Notes: generated by a model from the letters alone, not told the origin. A DNA stretch of 64,000 bases from Flavobacterium sp. CFS9 (GCF_041154745.1 NZ_AP031573.1:1364001-1428000); one strand, 5' to 3'. Numbered from the stretch's first letter, positions 1-9,055 are shown. Made by a program: numbers and translations.

Positions 1-186
1 GTAACTATCTCCTCTAAAAATGATTTAGAAAAAGAGATTATCATCTTTGATGTTCTGGGTAAAAAAGTACTTCAAACACATTTAAGTTCCCGAGAGTTAA
101 ACGTTTCTGATCTCGTTCCGGGCGTTTACATCATCAAAATAAGCGAAGAAAATGCTTCGGCAACACGAAAACTCATTATTCGATAA
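1..186 (+). CDS. C-terminal end of a T9SS-sorted secreted protein (5' partial)
   Basis: The reading frame is open from base 1 to a TAA at 184-186 and gives about 61 residues. They match the type A C-terminal sorting domain of the type IX secretion system: an amphipathic beta segment with IIIFDVLGKKVL, then LVPGVYIIKI, then a short basic end (RKLIIR). In this family the domain directs export across the outer membrane and is removed or used for surface attachment. The functional part of the protein lies upstream of the window, so its activity is unknown. Confidence 0.85.
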   Translation, partial: VTISSKNDLEKEIIIFDVLGKKVLQTHLSSRELNVSDLVPGVYIIKISEENASATRKLIIR

Positions 187-191
187 AACAC

Positions 192-222
192 AAAAGCTCT
201 AATTTTCATTAGAGCTTTTTTA
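192..222 (+). terminator. Rho-independent terminator after the T9SS protein
   Basis: A perfect 12-bp stem (192-203 pairing with 208-219, core AGCTCT/AGAGCT) with a TTTC loop runs into a T-rich tail, six bases after the stop codon. Confidence 0.85.
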
Positions 223-303
223 GTTTTCAGTCCCATTCCCGGTTCTCAGTTTCGTAGAAACTGTAAAAACCGCAACTGAAAACTGTAACTGAAAACTGTG
301 ACT
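222..303. repeat. Palindromic intergenic repeat of AACTGAAAACTGT type
   Basis: The left half has AGTTTTCAGT and TTCTCAGTTT; the right half has AACTGAAAACTGT twice in tandem. The two halves are inverse complements, so the segment could fold into an imperfect hairpin. It is non-coding and lies just upstream of the promoter of the next gene. Confidence 0.6.
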
Positions 304-318
304 AAATATTAAAAACAA

Positions 319-326
319 TATCTTTG
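319..326 (+). promoter_or_regulatory. Flavobacterium-type -7 element (TATCTTTG)
   Basis: It matches TAnnTTTG, the -7 consensus of the Bacteroidota primary sigma factor. It lies 14 bases before the TTG start of the acyl transferase gene and would give a very short leader. No clear -33 TTG is visible. Confidence 0.55.
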
Positions 327-339
327 CACAAAAAAAGTT

Positions 340-1320
340 TTGATCACAGCCCACGATATATTTACCATTTCGAGTCAGAAACAATTTGAAAAAATAGCAC
401 TAAAAGTGTTTCGTTTTCAACATGAGAATAACGTTGTCTATCGTGATTTTTGCGATTTTTTAAAAGTAAATCCACAACAGGTAAAATCATTGGAACAAAT
501 TCCTTTTTTACCCATTCAGTTTTTCAAAAGTCATAATGTCGTTTCCAACAATGATCCGGCTCAGGTAACTTTTACCAGCAGCGGAACTACGGGCGCAATT
601 ACCAGCAGGCATATCGTTACCGATGTAAATCTTTATGAAGAGAGTTACCGTAACGGATTTTCACAATTTTACGGCAATATCGAAGATTACGTTGTTTTAG
701 CGCTTTTACCGTCTTATCTCGAACGTGATGGCTCTTCGTTAATCTACATGGTCGAAGATTTAATAAAACTCTCCAATCAGCCTGAAAGTGGGTTTTACCT
801 GCATAATCACGACGACCTTATCAAAAAACTGACTGCTTTGGACGAATCCGGTCAAAATGTAATCTTAATTGGTGTCACTTATGCCTTACTCGATTTGATT
901 GAGAAACACCAATTCAATCTTCAGAATACTATTATTATGGAGACGGGCGGCATGAAAGGTAAACGAAAAGAAATGATTCGCGAGGAATTACACGAACAGC
1001 TTTGTGCAGGTTTTGGCGTTTCGGCTATTCATTCAGAATATGGCATGACCGAACTTTTAGCTCAGGCGTATTCTTTAGGCGAAGGCGTATTTGAATGCCC
1101 TTCATGGATGCACATTTTGGTTCGTGATCCTGAAGATGCCTTAACCTATCTAAAAGACGGAAAAACCGGTGGAATCAATGTGATTGATTTGGCCAACATT
1201 AACTCATGTTCCTTTATCGCTACTCAGGATTTAGGCAAAAAAAATCCCAACAACTCTTTCGAAGTATTGGGACGTTTTGATAATTCTGATATTCGCGGCT
1301 GTAATTTGATGGTATTGTAA
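340..1320 (+). CDS. LuxE/PaaK-like acyl-protein synthetase or acyl transferase
   Basis: This 326-residue protein resembles the LuxE acyl-protein synthetase branch of the adenylate-forming enzymes. Visible motifs are the phosphate-binding loop FTSSGTTGAITSRH (about residues 78-91) and HSEYGMTELLAQAY (about 232-245), equivalent to the A5 motif of acyl-CoA ligases. These enzymes activate a carboxylic acid as an acyl-adenylate and pass it to a thiol. The protein is shorter than a full acyl-CoA ligase, as LuxE is. The start is a TTG; no in-frame ATG fits the conserved N terminus, and the -7 element lies just upstream. The substrate is unknown; no lux genes are nearby. Confidence 0.7.
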   Translation: MITAHDIFTISSQKQFEKIALKVFRFQHENNVVYRDFCDFLKVNPQQVKSLEQIPFLPIQFFKSHNVVSNNDPAQVTFTSSGTTGAITSRHIVTDVNLYEESYRNGFSQFYGNIEDYVVLALLPSYLERDGSSLIYMVEDLIKLSNQPESGFYLHNHDDLIKKLTALDESGQNVILIGVTYALLDLIEKHQFNLQNTIIMETGGMKGKRKEMIREELHEQLCAGFGVSAIHSEYGMTELLAQAYSLGEGVFECPSWMHILVRDPEDALTYLKDGKTGGINVIDLANINSCSFIATQDLGKKNPNNSFEVLGRFDNSDIRGCNLMVL

Positions 1321-1385
1321 AGGTTTAATTGTTGATTTGTTGAAATCGTTTAATCGCAAAAAAAAAATACATTCTAAGATGAAAC

Positions 1386-1976
1386 TTATTTCTTTAAAGA
1401 GCTGTCATCTAATATAACTTTGACCTTTTCTCTTAACTGAGGTAAAACCTTTTCCTGAAACCATTCATTTTTAGCCTGCCAGACATTGTTTCTTGGTGAC
1501 GGATGCGGCAAGGGAAAATAGTACGGTAAATAATCCTCAAAATTTCGTACCGTTTCGGTCAGTGTACTTTTGGCATTATCACCTAAATAATATTTCTGCG
1601 AATACTGCCCTATCAATAAAACAAGTTCTGCATCCGGCATTAATCTCAATACTTTTTTATGCCATAATGGTGCGCACTCTGGTCGTGGAGGTAGATCTCC
1701 AGTCTTTCCTGTACCCGGAAAACAAAACCCCATTGGCATCAATGCTATCTTATCCGTATTATAAAATACTACTTTATCAATTTGCAGCCAATTCCTCAAA
1801 TTATCCCCGCTTTTATCATTCCATGCAATATTAGTATTGTGCACAATCCGTCCAGGTGCCTGTCCAATAATTACAATTTTGCTATTTCTGCTGGCTGCAA
1901 CGACGGGATTGACACCGTCTTCCAGATAATCTTCACAAACACGGCAGTTTCTAATTTGTTCCAAAAGCTCTTCCAT
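1386..1976 (-). CDS. Uracil-DNA glycosylase family protein
   Basis: This 196-residue protein belongs to the uracil-DNA glycosylase superfamily. It has the N-terminal motif IIGQAPGRIVH (about residues 37-47, family GxAPG) and the C-terminal PLPHPSPRNNVW motif that holds the DNA-intercalating loop. It starts with a CxxC pair (CRVCED), but the four-cysteine iron-sulfur pattern of family 4 enzymes is incomplete. Members remove uracil from DNA or are uncharacterised relatives. I chose the ATG at 1976 over a TTG three codons upstream. The XRE regulator gene lies 58 bases upstream on the same strand, so they may be co-transcribed. Confidence 0.75.
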   Translation of the reverse strand: MEELLEQIRNCRVCEDYLEDGVNPVVAASRNSKIVIIGQAPGRIVHNTNIAWNDKSGDNLRNWLQIDKVVFYNTDKIALMPMGFCFPGTGKTGDLPPRPECAPLWHKKVLRLMPDAELVLLIGQYSQKYYLGDNAKSTLTETVRNFEDYLPYYFPLPHPSPRNNVWQAKNEWFQEKVLPQLREKVKVILDDSSLKK

Positions 1977-2034
1977 AATGATCAATCATTTAAACTAAAA
2001 CACCTTCCTGTGATCACTCTGCTACCCTTTTTCC

Positions 2035-2250
2035 TTAATCGACAAGTTTAAGTCCTTTGCAAACATCCTTTAATAATTCACATGGATCTACATCAATTGC
2101 CAATGCAATCAAATACAATTCGTCTGCTCGTAATTTCGTACTAGTGTTATTCGCTAATTCACTCAAGCGAGTTTTACTAATTTCGGTTTTACGGGAAACA
2201 TCTGAACGATTTACTGATTTTCTAGAAAAAAATAATCCTAATTCTGTCAT
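2035..2250 (-). CDS. Small XRE-family helix-turn-helix regulator
   Basis: This 71-residue protein is almost entirely a Cro/C1-type helix-turn-helix: VNRSDVSRKTEISKTRLSEL is the helix-turn-helix core, followed by ADELYLIALAIDVDPCELL, the usual fourth and fifth helices. It would bind DNA as a small dimer. It lies just upstream of the uracil-DNA glycosylase-like gene on the same strand and may regulate it or itself. A weak -7 element (TAGATTTA on the minus strand, 2271-2278) is present upstream. Confidence 0.75.
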   Translation of the reverse strand: MTELGLFFSRKSVNRSDVSRKTEISKTRLSELANNTSTKLRADELYLIALAIDVDPCELLKDVCKGLKLVD

Positions 2251-2367
2251 TATTATCTGCTTTTATAGACATAAATCTAGTAAAAAAGAACAATTATACC
2301 GAAAATCGGATATGCAATTTTAAAAAACGCTGCTAAGCAAAAAAAATACCTAAAAAAAACAGATAAA

Positions 2368-2406
2368 AAAAACCGTCTCAAAATTTAGTATTGAAACGGT
2401 CTTTAA
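2368..2406 (-). terminator. Terminator downstream of tyrS
   Basis: ACCGT..TCAA (2372-2381) pairs with TTGAAACGGT (2391-2400) around a short loop. On the minus strand the hairpin is followed by a run of eight T, as expected for the end of tyrS. It may also act in the other direction. Confidence 0.75.
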
Positions 2407-2491
2407 AAATTGAATCGTTGATCTGGTTAATGGTTTAATCGGATTTCATACTCCTCGATTAAACCATTAAACAATTAAACAATTAAACGAC

Positions 2492-3787
2492 TTACACTAC
2501 TCTAATCACAAAGTAATTCTTCTTTCCGCTTTGCAACAACACAAACTGATTGTTGATCAGATCATTTGTGGTTAAAACAAAGTCCTCTTTTATTTTCTCT
2601 CTGTTCACCGAGATCGAATTTGCAGTTAAAGCACGTCTCGCTTCTCCGTTTGATTTAAAAAAACCCGTTTTTTCGTTTAAAACTGTAATAATCTCCAATC
2701 CGTTTTCTAAATCAGCTTTTGCGATCTCAGCCTGAGGAACACCGTCAAAAACTTCTAAAAAAGTAGCTTCATCCAGTTTTTTCAGATCTTCGGCTGTAGA
2801 ATTTCCAAACAAAATATTCGACGCCTGAATTGCCTTTTCCAATTCTTCCTCAGAGTGAACAAAAATGGTAATTTCTTCTGCCAGTTTCTTTTGTAAAACT
2901 CTTAAATGCGGAGCCGTTCTGTGCTCTTCAATTAAAGCTTCAATCGTTTCTTTATCTAGAAAAGTAAAGATTTTGATGTATTTTTCTGCATCAACGTCAG
3001 TAGAATTCACCCAAAACTGGTAAAATTTATATACGGAAGTTTTATCAGCATCCAGCCAAACATTTCCACCTTCAGATTTTCCGAATTTAGATCCGTCTGC
3101 TTTTGTGATTAATGGTGTTGTCAATGCAAAAGCCTTTGCACTTTCTCCTCCCATTCTGCGCACTAATTCTGTTCCGGTGGTGATATTTCCCCATTGGTCC
3201 GAACCTCCCATTTGAAGTACACAATTGTTATTTTTATATAAATGATAAAAATCGTAACCTTGAATTAACTGATAAGTAAACTCTGTAAAAGACATTCCTA
3301 CACCGTCTCCGGCAAATCTCTTTTTAACAGAATCCTTGGCCATCATATAATTTACCGTGATACGTTTTCCAACTTCACGTGCAAAATCAATAAATGAGAA
3401 TTCTTTCATCCAGTCATAGTTGTTTACCATAACAGGAGCATTTGCTTCTTTTGAATTAAAGTCAAGAAAACGCGACAAAACACTTTTGATACCGGCAACG
3501 TTCTTAGCCAAAGTTTCTTCGTTCAACAGATTTCTTTCATCAGATTTTCCCGATGGATCCCCGATCATACCGGTTGCACCTCCCACCAAAGCGATAGGCT
3601 GATGTCCGAAATTCTTTAAGTGAACCAATAAAATAATCTGAACCATGCTGCCAATGTGCAGCGAATCTGCTGTTGGGTCAAAACCTATATAAGCAGCAGT
3701 TACCTCTTTTAGCAATTGTTCTTCCGTTCCTGGCATGCTATCATGATATAACCCGCGCCACTTTAATTCTTCAACTAGATTCTTCAT
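2492..3787 (-). CDS. tyrS: Tyrosyl-tRNA synthetase
   Basis: This 431-residue class I aminoacyl-tRNA synthetase charges tRNA-Tyr. It shows the HIGH-type motif in [12 protein letters not shown], the tyrosine-binding and specificity region ([13 protein letters not shown], then [10 protein letters not shown]), a KMSKS-type loop as KFGKSEGG, and a C-terminal S4-like RNA-binding domain ending in [12 protein letters not shown]. The length is normal for the TyrS type 1 family. The ATG at 3787 was chosen because it follows a -7 element and begins the conserved [13 protein letters not shown]; upstream in-frame codons overlap the promoter. Confidence 0.95.
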   Translation of the reverse strand: MKNLVEELKWRGLYHDSMPGTEEQLLKEVTAAYIGFDPTADSLHIGSMVQIILLVHLKNFGHQPIALVGGATGMIGDPSGKSDERNLLNEETLAKNVAGIKSVLSRFLDFNSKEANAPVMVNNYDWMKEFSFIDFAREVGKRITVNYMMAKDSVKKRFAGDGVGMSFTEFTYQLIQGYDFYHLYKNNNCVLQMGGSDQWGNITTGTELVRRMGGESAKAFALTTPLITKADGSKFGKSEGGNVWLDADKTSVYKFYQFWVNSTDVDAEKYIKIFTFLDKETIEALIEEHRTAPHLRVLQKKLAEEITIFVHSEEELEKAIQASNILFGNSTAEDLKKLDEATFLEVFDGVPQAEIAKADLENGLEIITVLNEKTGFFKSNGEARRALTANSISVNREKIKEDFVLTTNDLINNQFVLLQSGKKNYFVIRVV

Positions 3788-3804
3788 TTTTAAAATAATT
3801 TGTG

Positions 3805-3835
3805 CAAATATAAGGATTGTGAACTGCAATATCAA
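3805..3835 (-). promoter_or_regulatory. Promoter of tyrS
   Basis: On the minus strand, TATATTTG (3812-3805) matches TAnnTTTG and a TTG at 3835-3833 lies 20 bases upstream, a good -33/-7 arrangement for Bacteroidota. The start codon is 17 bases downstream of the -7 box. Confidence 0.65.
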
Positions 3836-3880
3836 AAAGCAAATAATAATCCCAACTACAAATCAATAGGGCTAATAAAA

Positions 3881-3920
3881 ACCTTTGCAACTTTAAGCCT
3901 TTGCGCCTTTGCACCTTCAA
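3881..3920. repeat. CCTTTGC-type tandem intergenic repeat
   Basis: ACCTTTGC, GCCTTTGC and CCTTTGCACCTT follow each other with small variation just upstream of the epimerase gene. The segment is non-coding and low in complexity. Confidence 0.5.
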
Positions 3921-3942
3921 AGCAAAAAATTATCTTTACAAC

Positions 3943-4944
3943 ATGGTATTAGTAACTGGAGGTACAGGTTTAGTTGGCGCACATTTATTACTTCATCTGA
4001 TTGAGAATGAAGAAAACGTTCGGGCTATTTACAGAACTCAAAATAACATTCAAAAAACCAAATCGGTTTTTGAGCTGTACAAAAAAGCAGATTTGTTTGA
4101 AAAAATAGAATGGCTTGAAGCCGATATTCTGGATGTTCCCTCTTTGGAAACTGCATTCTCAGGTATTGATTACGTTTATCATTGTGCTGCTTTAATTTCA
4201 TTTGATCCAAAAGACGAAGAATTGCTTCGAAAGACTAATATCGAAGGAACTGCCAATATGGTTAATTTTTCTATCGCCAAAGAAGTAAAAAAGTTTTGTT
4301 TTATAAGCTCTATCGCTGCTTTGGGTGATTTAGCAGCTCACGAAACTTACATCACCGAAGAAACGGACTGGAATCCCGAAAAACCTCATAGTGATTATGC
4401 GATTTCTAAATATGGAGCCGAAATGGAAGTCTGGCGTGGCTTACAGGAAGGTTTAGATGTAATTATCTTAAATCCGGGTGTTATTTTAGGGCCAATCCCA
4501 AAGAAGAAAACCCATATACAAGGAAGCGCAGAACTTTATATCAAAGTTGCAAACGGTCTTTCTTTTTACACTCTTGGAAGTACCGGATTTGTTACTATAA
4601 CTGATGTTGTGAAAACTGCCAGTGAATTAATGAAAAGCGACATTAAAAACGAACGCTTTACTTTAATCGCCGACAATATTGTTTTTAAGAACATCCTGAA
4701 TACGATCGCCGATGCTTTAAAAGTAAAAAGACCTACTATTCATGCCACGCCATTATTCATGAATTTTCTCTGGGTTGCTGACGGAGTTTTTTCAACCTTA
4801 TTTTTTCAAAAAAGACGTCTCACAAAAGCAACTGCAAAGGCTTCCTATTCAACTAATTTGTATTCTAATGAAAAAATAAAAACCGCTCTGGGAACGGTTT
4901 TTCAGGATGTACATGAGTACATAAAAGATGTTTCGAGACTTTAA
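3943..4944 (+). CDS. NAD-dependent epimerase/dehydratase family protein
   Basis: This 333-residue extended short-chain dehydrogenase has an N-terminal Rossmann motif VTGGTGLVGAHLL (residues 4-16, GxxGxxG) and the catalytic YxxxK pair in DYAISKYGAE. It resembles NAD(P)-dependent sugar-nucleotide epimerases, reductases or 3-beta-hydroxysteroid dehydrogenase-like proteins. The substrate cannot be read from the sequence. The ATG at 3943 follows a weak -7-like element (TATCTTTA, 3931-3938). The gene converges with the DUF4296 gene; only the two stop codons abut. Confidence 0.8.
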   Translation: MVLVTGGTGLVGAHLLLHLIENEENVRAIYRTQNNIQKTKSVFELYKKADLFEKIEWLEADILDVPSLETAFSGIDYVYHCAALISFDPKDEELLRKTNIEGTANMVNFSIAKEVKKFCFISSIAALGDLAAHETYITEETDWNPEKPHSDYAISKYGAEMEVWRGLQEGLDVIILNPGVILGPIPKKKTHIQGSAELYIKVANGLSFYTLGSTGFVTITDVVKTASELMKSDIKNERFTLIADNIVFKNILNTIADALKVKRPTIHATPLFMNFLWVADGVFSTLFFQKRRLTKATAKASYSTNLYSNEKIKTALGTVFQDVHEYIKDVSRL

Positions 4945-5406
4945 TTATCTCTTTAATCGTGTTGTTTTTCGGATAGAGTCCAGACTTGTCTTACTCAGCT
5001 TATTTTTGATCGTATCTTTCGCTACAGCTTTATTCTTTTCTTTTGCTGCTTTCTTCTCTTCAATTTTCACAATCGAATCTGTAGCTCTTTGATTAACAGC
5101 CAAACGCTTTCCTACTTCGTCGAATATACTTTTATAATTCTCGTAATCGGCTGCGTAGTAACGGTTACTTTGTGAAAATTGCACACTATCCACTTTATAT
5201 TTCTTCAGAATAAAAGCAGTAGGACTGGTTTCAACTGAATCTGCCGAAACCGGGTGCTGGTATTTCATAGCTTCAAGGATAGACAAATCATACATAATAT
5301 CAATCATTTTATCTTTCTCGATAAGCTTTGCAGGCTGTTTGACCAGCTCTTTTTTACAACTTACAGAAAGAAACAATACCAATATTATTACTATAAAATT
5401 TTTCAT
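4945..5406 (-). CDS. DUF4296 domain lipoprotein
   Basis: This 153-residue protein begins with a lipoprotein signal (hydrophobic stretch, then LFLSVSCKK with the lipobox cysteine at residue 17). The body carries the DUF4296 pattern: MIDIMYDLSILEAM, then ILKKYKVDSVQFSQSNRYYAADYENYKSIF split by short linkers. The C terminus is a lysine-rich coiled region. Function is unknown. It follows pyrC by nine bases on the same strand and is the last gene of the GT2-pyrC-DUF4296 operon. It is presumably exported to the periplasm or inner face of the outer membrane. Confidence 0.8.
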   Translation of the reverse strand: MKNFIVIILVLFLSVSCKKELVKQPAKLIEKDKMIDIMYDLSILEAMKYQHPVSADSVETSPTAFILKKYKVDSVQFSQSNRYYAADYENYKSIFDEVGKRLAVNQRATDSIVKIEEKKAAKEKNKAVAKDTIKNKLSKTSLDSIRKTTRLKR

Positions 5407-5415
5407 TTCAGCTTT

Positions 5416-6762
5416 TTATCTGTCAAACAATAGACGTTTTCCTGCGCGAATGTCTTTTACTTTAAAGTTATTATAAACCATTTCACCGTTTACAAAAGTA
5501 TGTGTAATTCTCGACTTAAAGGTAAAATTCTCAAAAGGTGACCAACCGCATTTCGCCACAATATTTTCAGGCTTCACGCTCCATGGCAAACTTGGGTTTA
5601 CAATCACTAAATCGGCAAAATAACCTTCTTTGATAAAACCTCTTTTTTCTATTTTGAAAAGTTTAGCCGGATTGTGGCACATTTTCTCCACAATTTTCTC
5701 CACCGTAATTTTTCCTTGGTGATGCGCTTCAAACATAGCCACAACCGCATGCTGCACAAGCGGACCGCCGGATGGAGCATTCACATAAGGCTGCATTTTT
5801 TCTTCTTTAGTATGTGGAGCATGATCGGTTGCAATTACATCAATACGTCCGTCATTCAAAGCTTCCCACAATGCTTTTCTGTCGTCTGCTGTTTTTACCG
5901 CAGGATTCCATTTAATAAAATTCCCTTTGGTTTTATAATCTTCGTCTGTAAACCATAAGTGATGCACACAAACTTCAGCAGTAATTTTCTTTTCTTCAAG
6001 TGGAATTTTATTCGTAAACAATTCCATTTCTTTCGCGGTCGAAAGGTGGAAAATATGCAAACGCGCTCCCGTTTTCTTTGCTAATGCTACCGCTTTTGAA
6101 GAAGAAATATAACAAGCTTCTTCACTACGAATTAAATGATGTGCCGTTACCGGAATATCATCACCATACTGTTCTTTGTAAAGCTGTAAATTATTTTTTA
6201 TCGTTGTTTCGTCTTCACAATGTACTGCGATTAAAAGCGGCGTACTTGAAAAAATCTTCTCTAAAACAGCCTCATTATCTACCAGCATATTTCCGGTTGA
6301 CGATCCTAAAAAGATCTTTATTCCGGCAACATTCTTTGGATTTGTTTTTAGAACTTCCTCCAGATTATCGTTAGTTGCCCCCATCATAAACGAATAATTC
6401 GCAAATGATTTCACTGCTGCCACCTGATATTTATCTTCTAATATTTCCTGAGTTACAGCATTCGGAACTGTATTGGGCTGCTCTATGAAAGATGTAATTC
6501 CTCCGGCTACCGCAGCTCTTGACTCTGACTCGATATCTCCTTTGTGTGTTAGCCCCGGTTCTCTAAAATGAACCTGATCATCAATTGCCCCCGGAATTAA
6601 ATAATTCCCTTCTGCATCGATTACTTTACAATCGGATGTTTTTAAACTGATGCTGTCTGCCACTTCAACAATCAGATCGTTTTCGATTAAAACATCTCCT
6701 TCAAAAATAGATCCTTCGTTTACAATTTTGGCATTTTTTATTAGAACCTTATTCATTTTCAT
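5416..6762 (-). CDS. pyrC: Dihydroorotase, class I
   Basis: This 448-residue amidohydrolase should interconvert carbamoyl-aspartate and dihydroorotate in pyrimidine synthesis. It has the metal-bridging lysine in VAGIKIFLGSSTGN, the histidine of IAVHCEDE, and the catalytic aspartate in VIATDHAPHTKEEK. The first metal motif, usually HxH, reads DDQVHFREPG, so the first histidine is replaced by glutamine. I checked this codon (CAG). It may be normal for Bacteroidota, but it is a real departure from the textbook motif. The start is MKMNK; the second Met (6756) is also possible. It lies four bases after the GT2 gene. Confidence 0.9.
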   Translation of the reverse strand: MKMNKVLIKNAKIVNEGSIFEGDVLIENDLIVEVADSISLKTSDCKVIDAEGNYLIPGAIDDQVHFREPGLTHKGDIESESRAAVAGGITSFIEQPNTVPNAVTQEILEDKYQVAAVKSFANYSFMMGATNDNLEEVLKTNPKNVAGIKIFLGSSTGNMLVDNEAVLEKIFSSTPLLIAVHCEDETTIKNNLQLYKEQYGDDIPVTAHHLIRSEEACYISSSKAVALAKKTGARLHIFHLSTAKEMELFTNKIPLEEKKITAEVCVHHLWFTDEDYKTKGNFIKWNPAVKTADDRKALWEALNDGRIDVIATDHAPHTKEEKMQPYVNAPSGGPLVQHAVVAMFEAHHQGKITVEKIVEKMCHNPAKLFKIEKRGFIKEGYFADLVIVNPSLPWSVKPENIVAKCGWSPFENFTFKSRITHTFVNGEMVYNNFKVKDIRAGKRLLFDR

Positions 6763-6766
6763 AGCT

Positions 6767-7492
6767 TTATAAAGTATTGACTAGTTTTTTCAATCGAAGT
6801 GAAATTACTCCCAGTATAGCTTCTTTAATAATAGCATTACTCATTTTAGAAACTCCTTTTGTTCTGTCAGTAAAGATAATCGGAACCTCTTTAATTTCAA
6901 ATTTAGCACAGTAGGTTCTGTACTTCATTTCAATTTGAAACGCATAACCCACGAATTTAATTTTGTTGAGATTGATTTTTTCCAGCACTTCGCGTTTGTA
7001 ACAAACGAAACCTGCTGTTGCGTCGTGAATTTTCATTCCGGTAATAAATTTCACATACACCGAAGCGAAATATGACATCAAAACACGGCTTAAAGGCCAG
7101 TTTACAACATTCACCCCTGTTACATATCGGGAACCAATCGCTAAATCTGCTCCACCAAAATGGCAGGCATCAAACAATTTCTCAAGATCATTGGGATTAT
7201 GCGAAAAATCAGCATCCATTTCAAAAATAAAATTATACTGACGCTCCAATGCCCATTTAAAACCATGAACATAGGCCGTTCCTAAACCGGATTTTTTGGC
7301 TCTCTTCTCTAAAAATAACCGTCCTGGAAATTCTTCCTGTAATGCGACTACTTTATTGGCAGTATGATCAGGCGAATTATCATCAATAATTAAAAGATGA
7401 AAAGGTTTGTGTTGCGAAAGTACAGCTCTAACTATGCTTTCAATATTTTCGATTTCGTTGTAAGTGGGGATTATGACAATACAATCATTCAT
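6767..7492 (-). CDS. Polyprenol monophosphomannose synthase-like glycosyltransferase (GT2)
   Basis: This 241-residue family 2 glycosyltransferase resembles dolichol-phosphate mannose synthases. It has the nucleotide-sugar binding start IVIIPTYNEIENI, the first aspartates in LLIIDDNSPDHT, and EMDADFSHNP with the DxD metal site. SRYVTGVNVVNWPLSR is typical of the family. It probably transfers a sugar from a nucleotide donor to a polyprenyl phosphate at the membrane; the exact sugar is uncertain. The ATG at 7492 follows a -7 box at 7513-7520. It is the first gene of an operon with pyrC and the DUF4296 gene. Confidence 0.85.
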   Translation of the reverse strand: MNDCIVIIPTYNEIENIESIVRAVLSQHKPFHLLIIDDNSPDHTANKVVALQEEFPGRLFLEKRAKKSGLGTAYVHGFKWALERQYNFIFEMDADFSHNPNDLEKLFDACHFGGADLAIGSRYVTGVNVVNWPLSRVLMSYFASVYVKFITGMKIHDATAGFVCYKREVLEKINLNKIKFVGYAFQIEMKYRTYCAKFEIKEVPIIFTDRTKGVSKMSNAIIKEAILGVISLRLKKLVNTL

Positions 7493-7512
7493 TTTTCTGA
7501 GTAATTTCACCG

Positions 7513-7520
7513 CAAAAGTA
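7513..7520 (-). promoter_or_regulatory. -7 element of the GT2-pyrC-DUF4296 operon
   Basis: TACTTTTG on the minus strand matches TAnnTTTG. It lies 21 bases upstream of the GT2 start codon at 7492 and argues against the further upstream ATG at 7510. No good -33 TTG is visible. Confidence 0.55.
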
Positions 7521-7582
7521 AACTTTTTATAGCATTTGATTCATAATAAATATATAATAAAAGTATTGACGCAAAAAATTAC

Positions 7583-7590
7583 TAATTTTG
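7583..7590 (+). promoter_or_regulatory. -7 element of the DUF4271-hemD operon
   Basis: TAATTTTG matches TAnnTTTG and ends eight bases before the ATG at 7598. A TTG at 7566-7568 is closer than usual (14-base spacer). Confidence 0.55.
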
Positions 7591-7597
7591 CATCGCT

Positions 7598-8266
7598 ATG
7601 ATTGAACAACTTCACCCCCGAATTATCGAAAACAAAGACTGGGCGACACTTTTATTCGTGTTGACCTTTGCGGTTGTTGCCATGACTAAATCAGCTTATG
7701 AAACCCGATTTAGCGAATTCAGCAAGCTTATTTTTTCTGACAAGTATGCTAAAATCTATCGCGACAACAATCACCTAAGAAGCAGTTTTACTGTTGGTTT
7801 ATTTTTTGTACAGGTTGTTTCCTATGCTTTTTTCATCCAGCTTACCATGCACATTTTTGGATATGCATCAAAAACAGACTGGATTTTATTCATTCAGCTT
7901 GCTACTTTTTTACTTTACTTTATTCTGGGAAAATTTTTAATTGAAAAAATTGTAGCCACTTCATTCAACATCGATGAATTTGCAGAACTTTTTAACTTAC
8001 AAAAAGTAACTTACAGGACTTATATAGGCGTTTTAATCCTTCCTGTCAATGCAGTTTTGTTTTATTATGACAATATTCCTCAGATTGTACCGTTGGCAAT
8101 AATCGCTATTTCACTGTGTATTAGCCTGTACTCTTATTTTATTTCAATAAAAACGTATCAAAATGCAATAATCAGCAAGTTATTTTATTTTATTTTATAT
8201 CTTTGCGCTCTTGAAATAGCCCCTTATTATTTCATGTATTATTGGATTACAAAAGAGGCGGCTTAG
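7598..8266 (+). CDS. DUF4271 integral membrane protein
   Basis: This 222-residue protein is mostly hydrophobic, with about six predicted membrane segments (around residues 16-30, 67-90, 96-115, 140-158, 163-185, 196-216). It matches the Bacteroidota family DUF4271, often found directly before hemD. The function is unknown. hemD starts 15 bases after its stop codon, so the two form an operon. Confidence 0.85.
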   Translation: MIEQLHPRIIENKDWATLLFVLTFAVVAMTKSAYETRFSEFSKLIFSDKYAKIYRDNNHLRSSFTVGLFFVQVVSYAFFIQLTMHIFGYASKTDWILFIQLATFLLYFILGKFLIEKIVATSFNIDEFAELFNLQKVTYRTYIGVLILPVNAVLFYYDNIPQIVPLAIIAISLCISLYSYFISIKTYQNAIISKLFYFILYLCALEIAPYYFMYYWITKEAA

Positions 8267-8280
8267 TAAATGTTTATAAT

Positions 8281-9030
8281 ATGAAAGTGAAAACAATTTT
8301 GGTGTCACAGCCTGAACCTAAAGTGGAAAATTCTCCTTACTTTGAGCTCCAACAAAAACACAAAATAAAAATTGATTTCAGACCATTTATTCATGTGGAA
8401 GGGGTTAATGCAAAAGAGATCCGATTACAAAAAATCGATCTTAATCATTATACTGCAATCATTTTGACGAGCCGTAATGCGGTAGATCATTTTTTCAGAG
8501 TAGCAGATGAGATGCGTTATAAAGTTCCTGAAGGATTGAAATATTTCTGCCAATCTGAAGCTGTTGCATTCTACCTGCAAAAGTATGTTGTGTATAGAAA
8601 GCGTAAAATTTACGTGGGAGCAAAAGACTTTGCAGATTTATCACCGCTTATCAAAAAATACAAAGACGAAAAATTCCTATTACCGGCGTCTGATCAGTTA
8701 AATGCTGATGCACCTGTAACATTAAACAATCTTAAAGTAGATTGGGCACAGGCTGTTTTTTACAAAACAGTAATGAGCGATCTATCTGATTTGGCTGATG
8801 TTTACTACGATGTTTTAGCTTTTTTCAGTCCAACCGGAATCAAATCATTGTTTAAAAACTTTCCTGATTTTAAACAAAACGATACGAGAATTGCTGTTTT
8901 TGGAAGCACAACTCAAAAAGAAGCGCTTGATCACGGTTTAAGAATTGACATTCTTGCTCCAACTCCTGAAACGCCTTCAATGACGATGGCTTTAGAGAAA
9001 TATATCGCAGAAGCAAACAAAGGAAAGTAA
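8281..9030 (+). CDS. hemD: Uroporphyrinogen-III synthase
   Basis: This 249-residue protein fits HemD, which closes and rearranges hydroxymethylbilane to uroporphyrinogen III in haem synthesis. The sequence has the loosely conserved two-domain pattern: AIILTSRNAVDHFF in domain one, AVFYKTVMSDL and LAFFSPTGIKSLF in domain two, and APTPETPSMTMALEKYI at the end. The ATG at 8281 was chosen because in-frame codons upstream overlap the DUF4271 gene and are not conserved in character. Confidence 0.9.
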   Translation: MKVKTILVSQPEPKVENSPYFELQQKHKIKIDFRPFIHVEGVNAKEIRLQKIDLNHYTAIILTSRNAVDHFFRVADEMRYKVPEGLKYFCQSEAVAFYLQKYVVYRKRKIYVGAKDFADLSPLIKKYKDEKFLLPASDQLNADAPVTLNNLKVDWAQAVFYKTVMSDLSDLADVYYDVLAFFSPTGIKSLFKNFPDFKQNDTRIAVFGSTTQKEALDHGLRIDILAPTPETPSMTMALEKYIAEANKGK

Positions 9031-9055
9031 TCCTTTTAGAAAATAACAATTTTTA

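Noticed and set aside
340..1320. Bioluminescence (lux) operon
   Set aside because: Only the LuxE-like acyl transferase is present; no luxA, luxB, luxC or luxD homologue follows.
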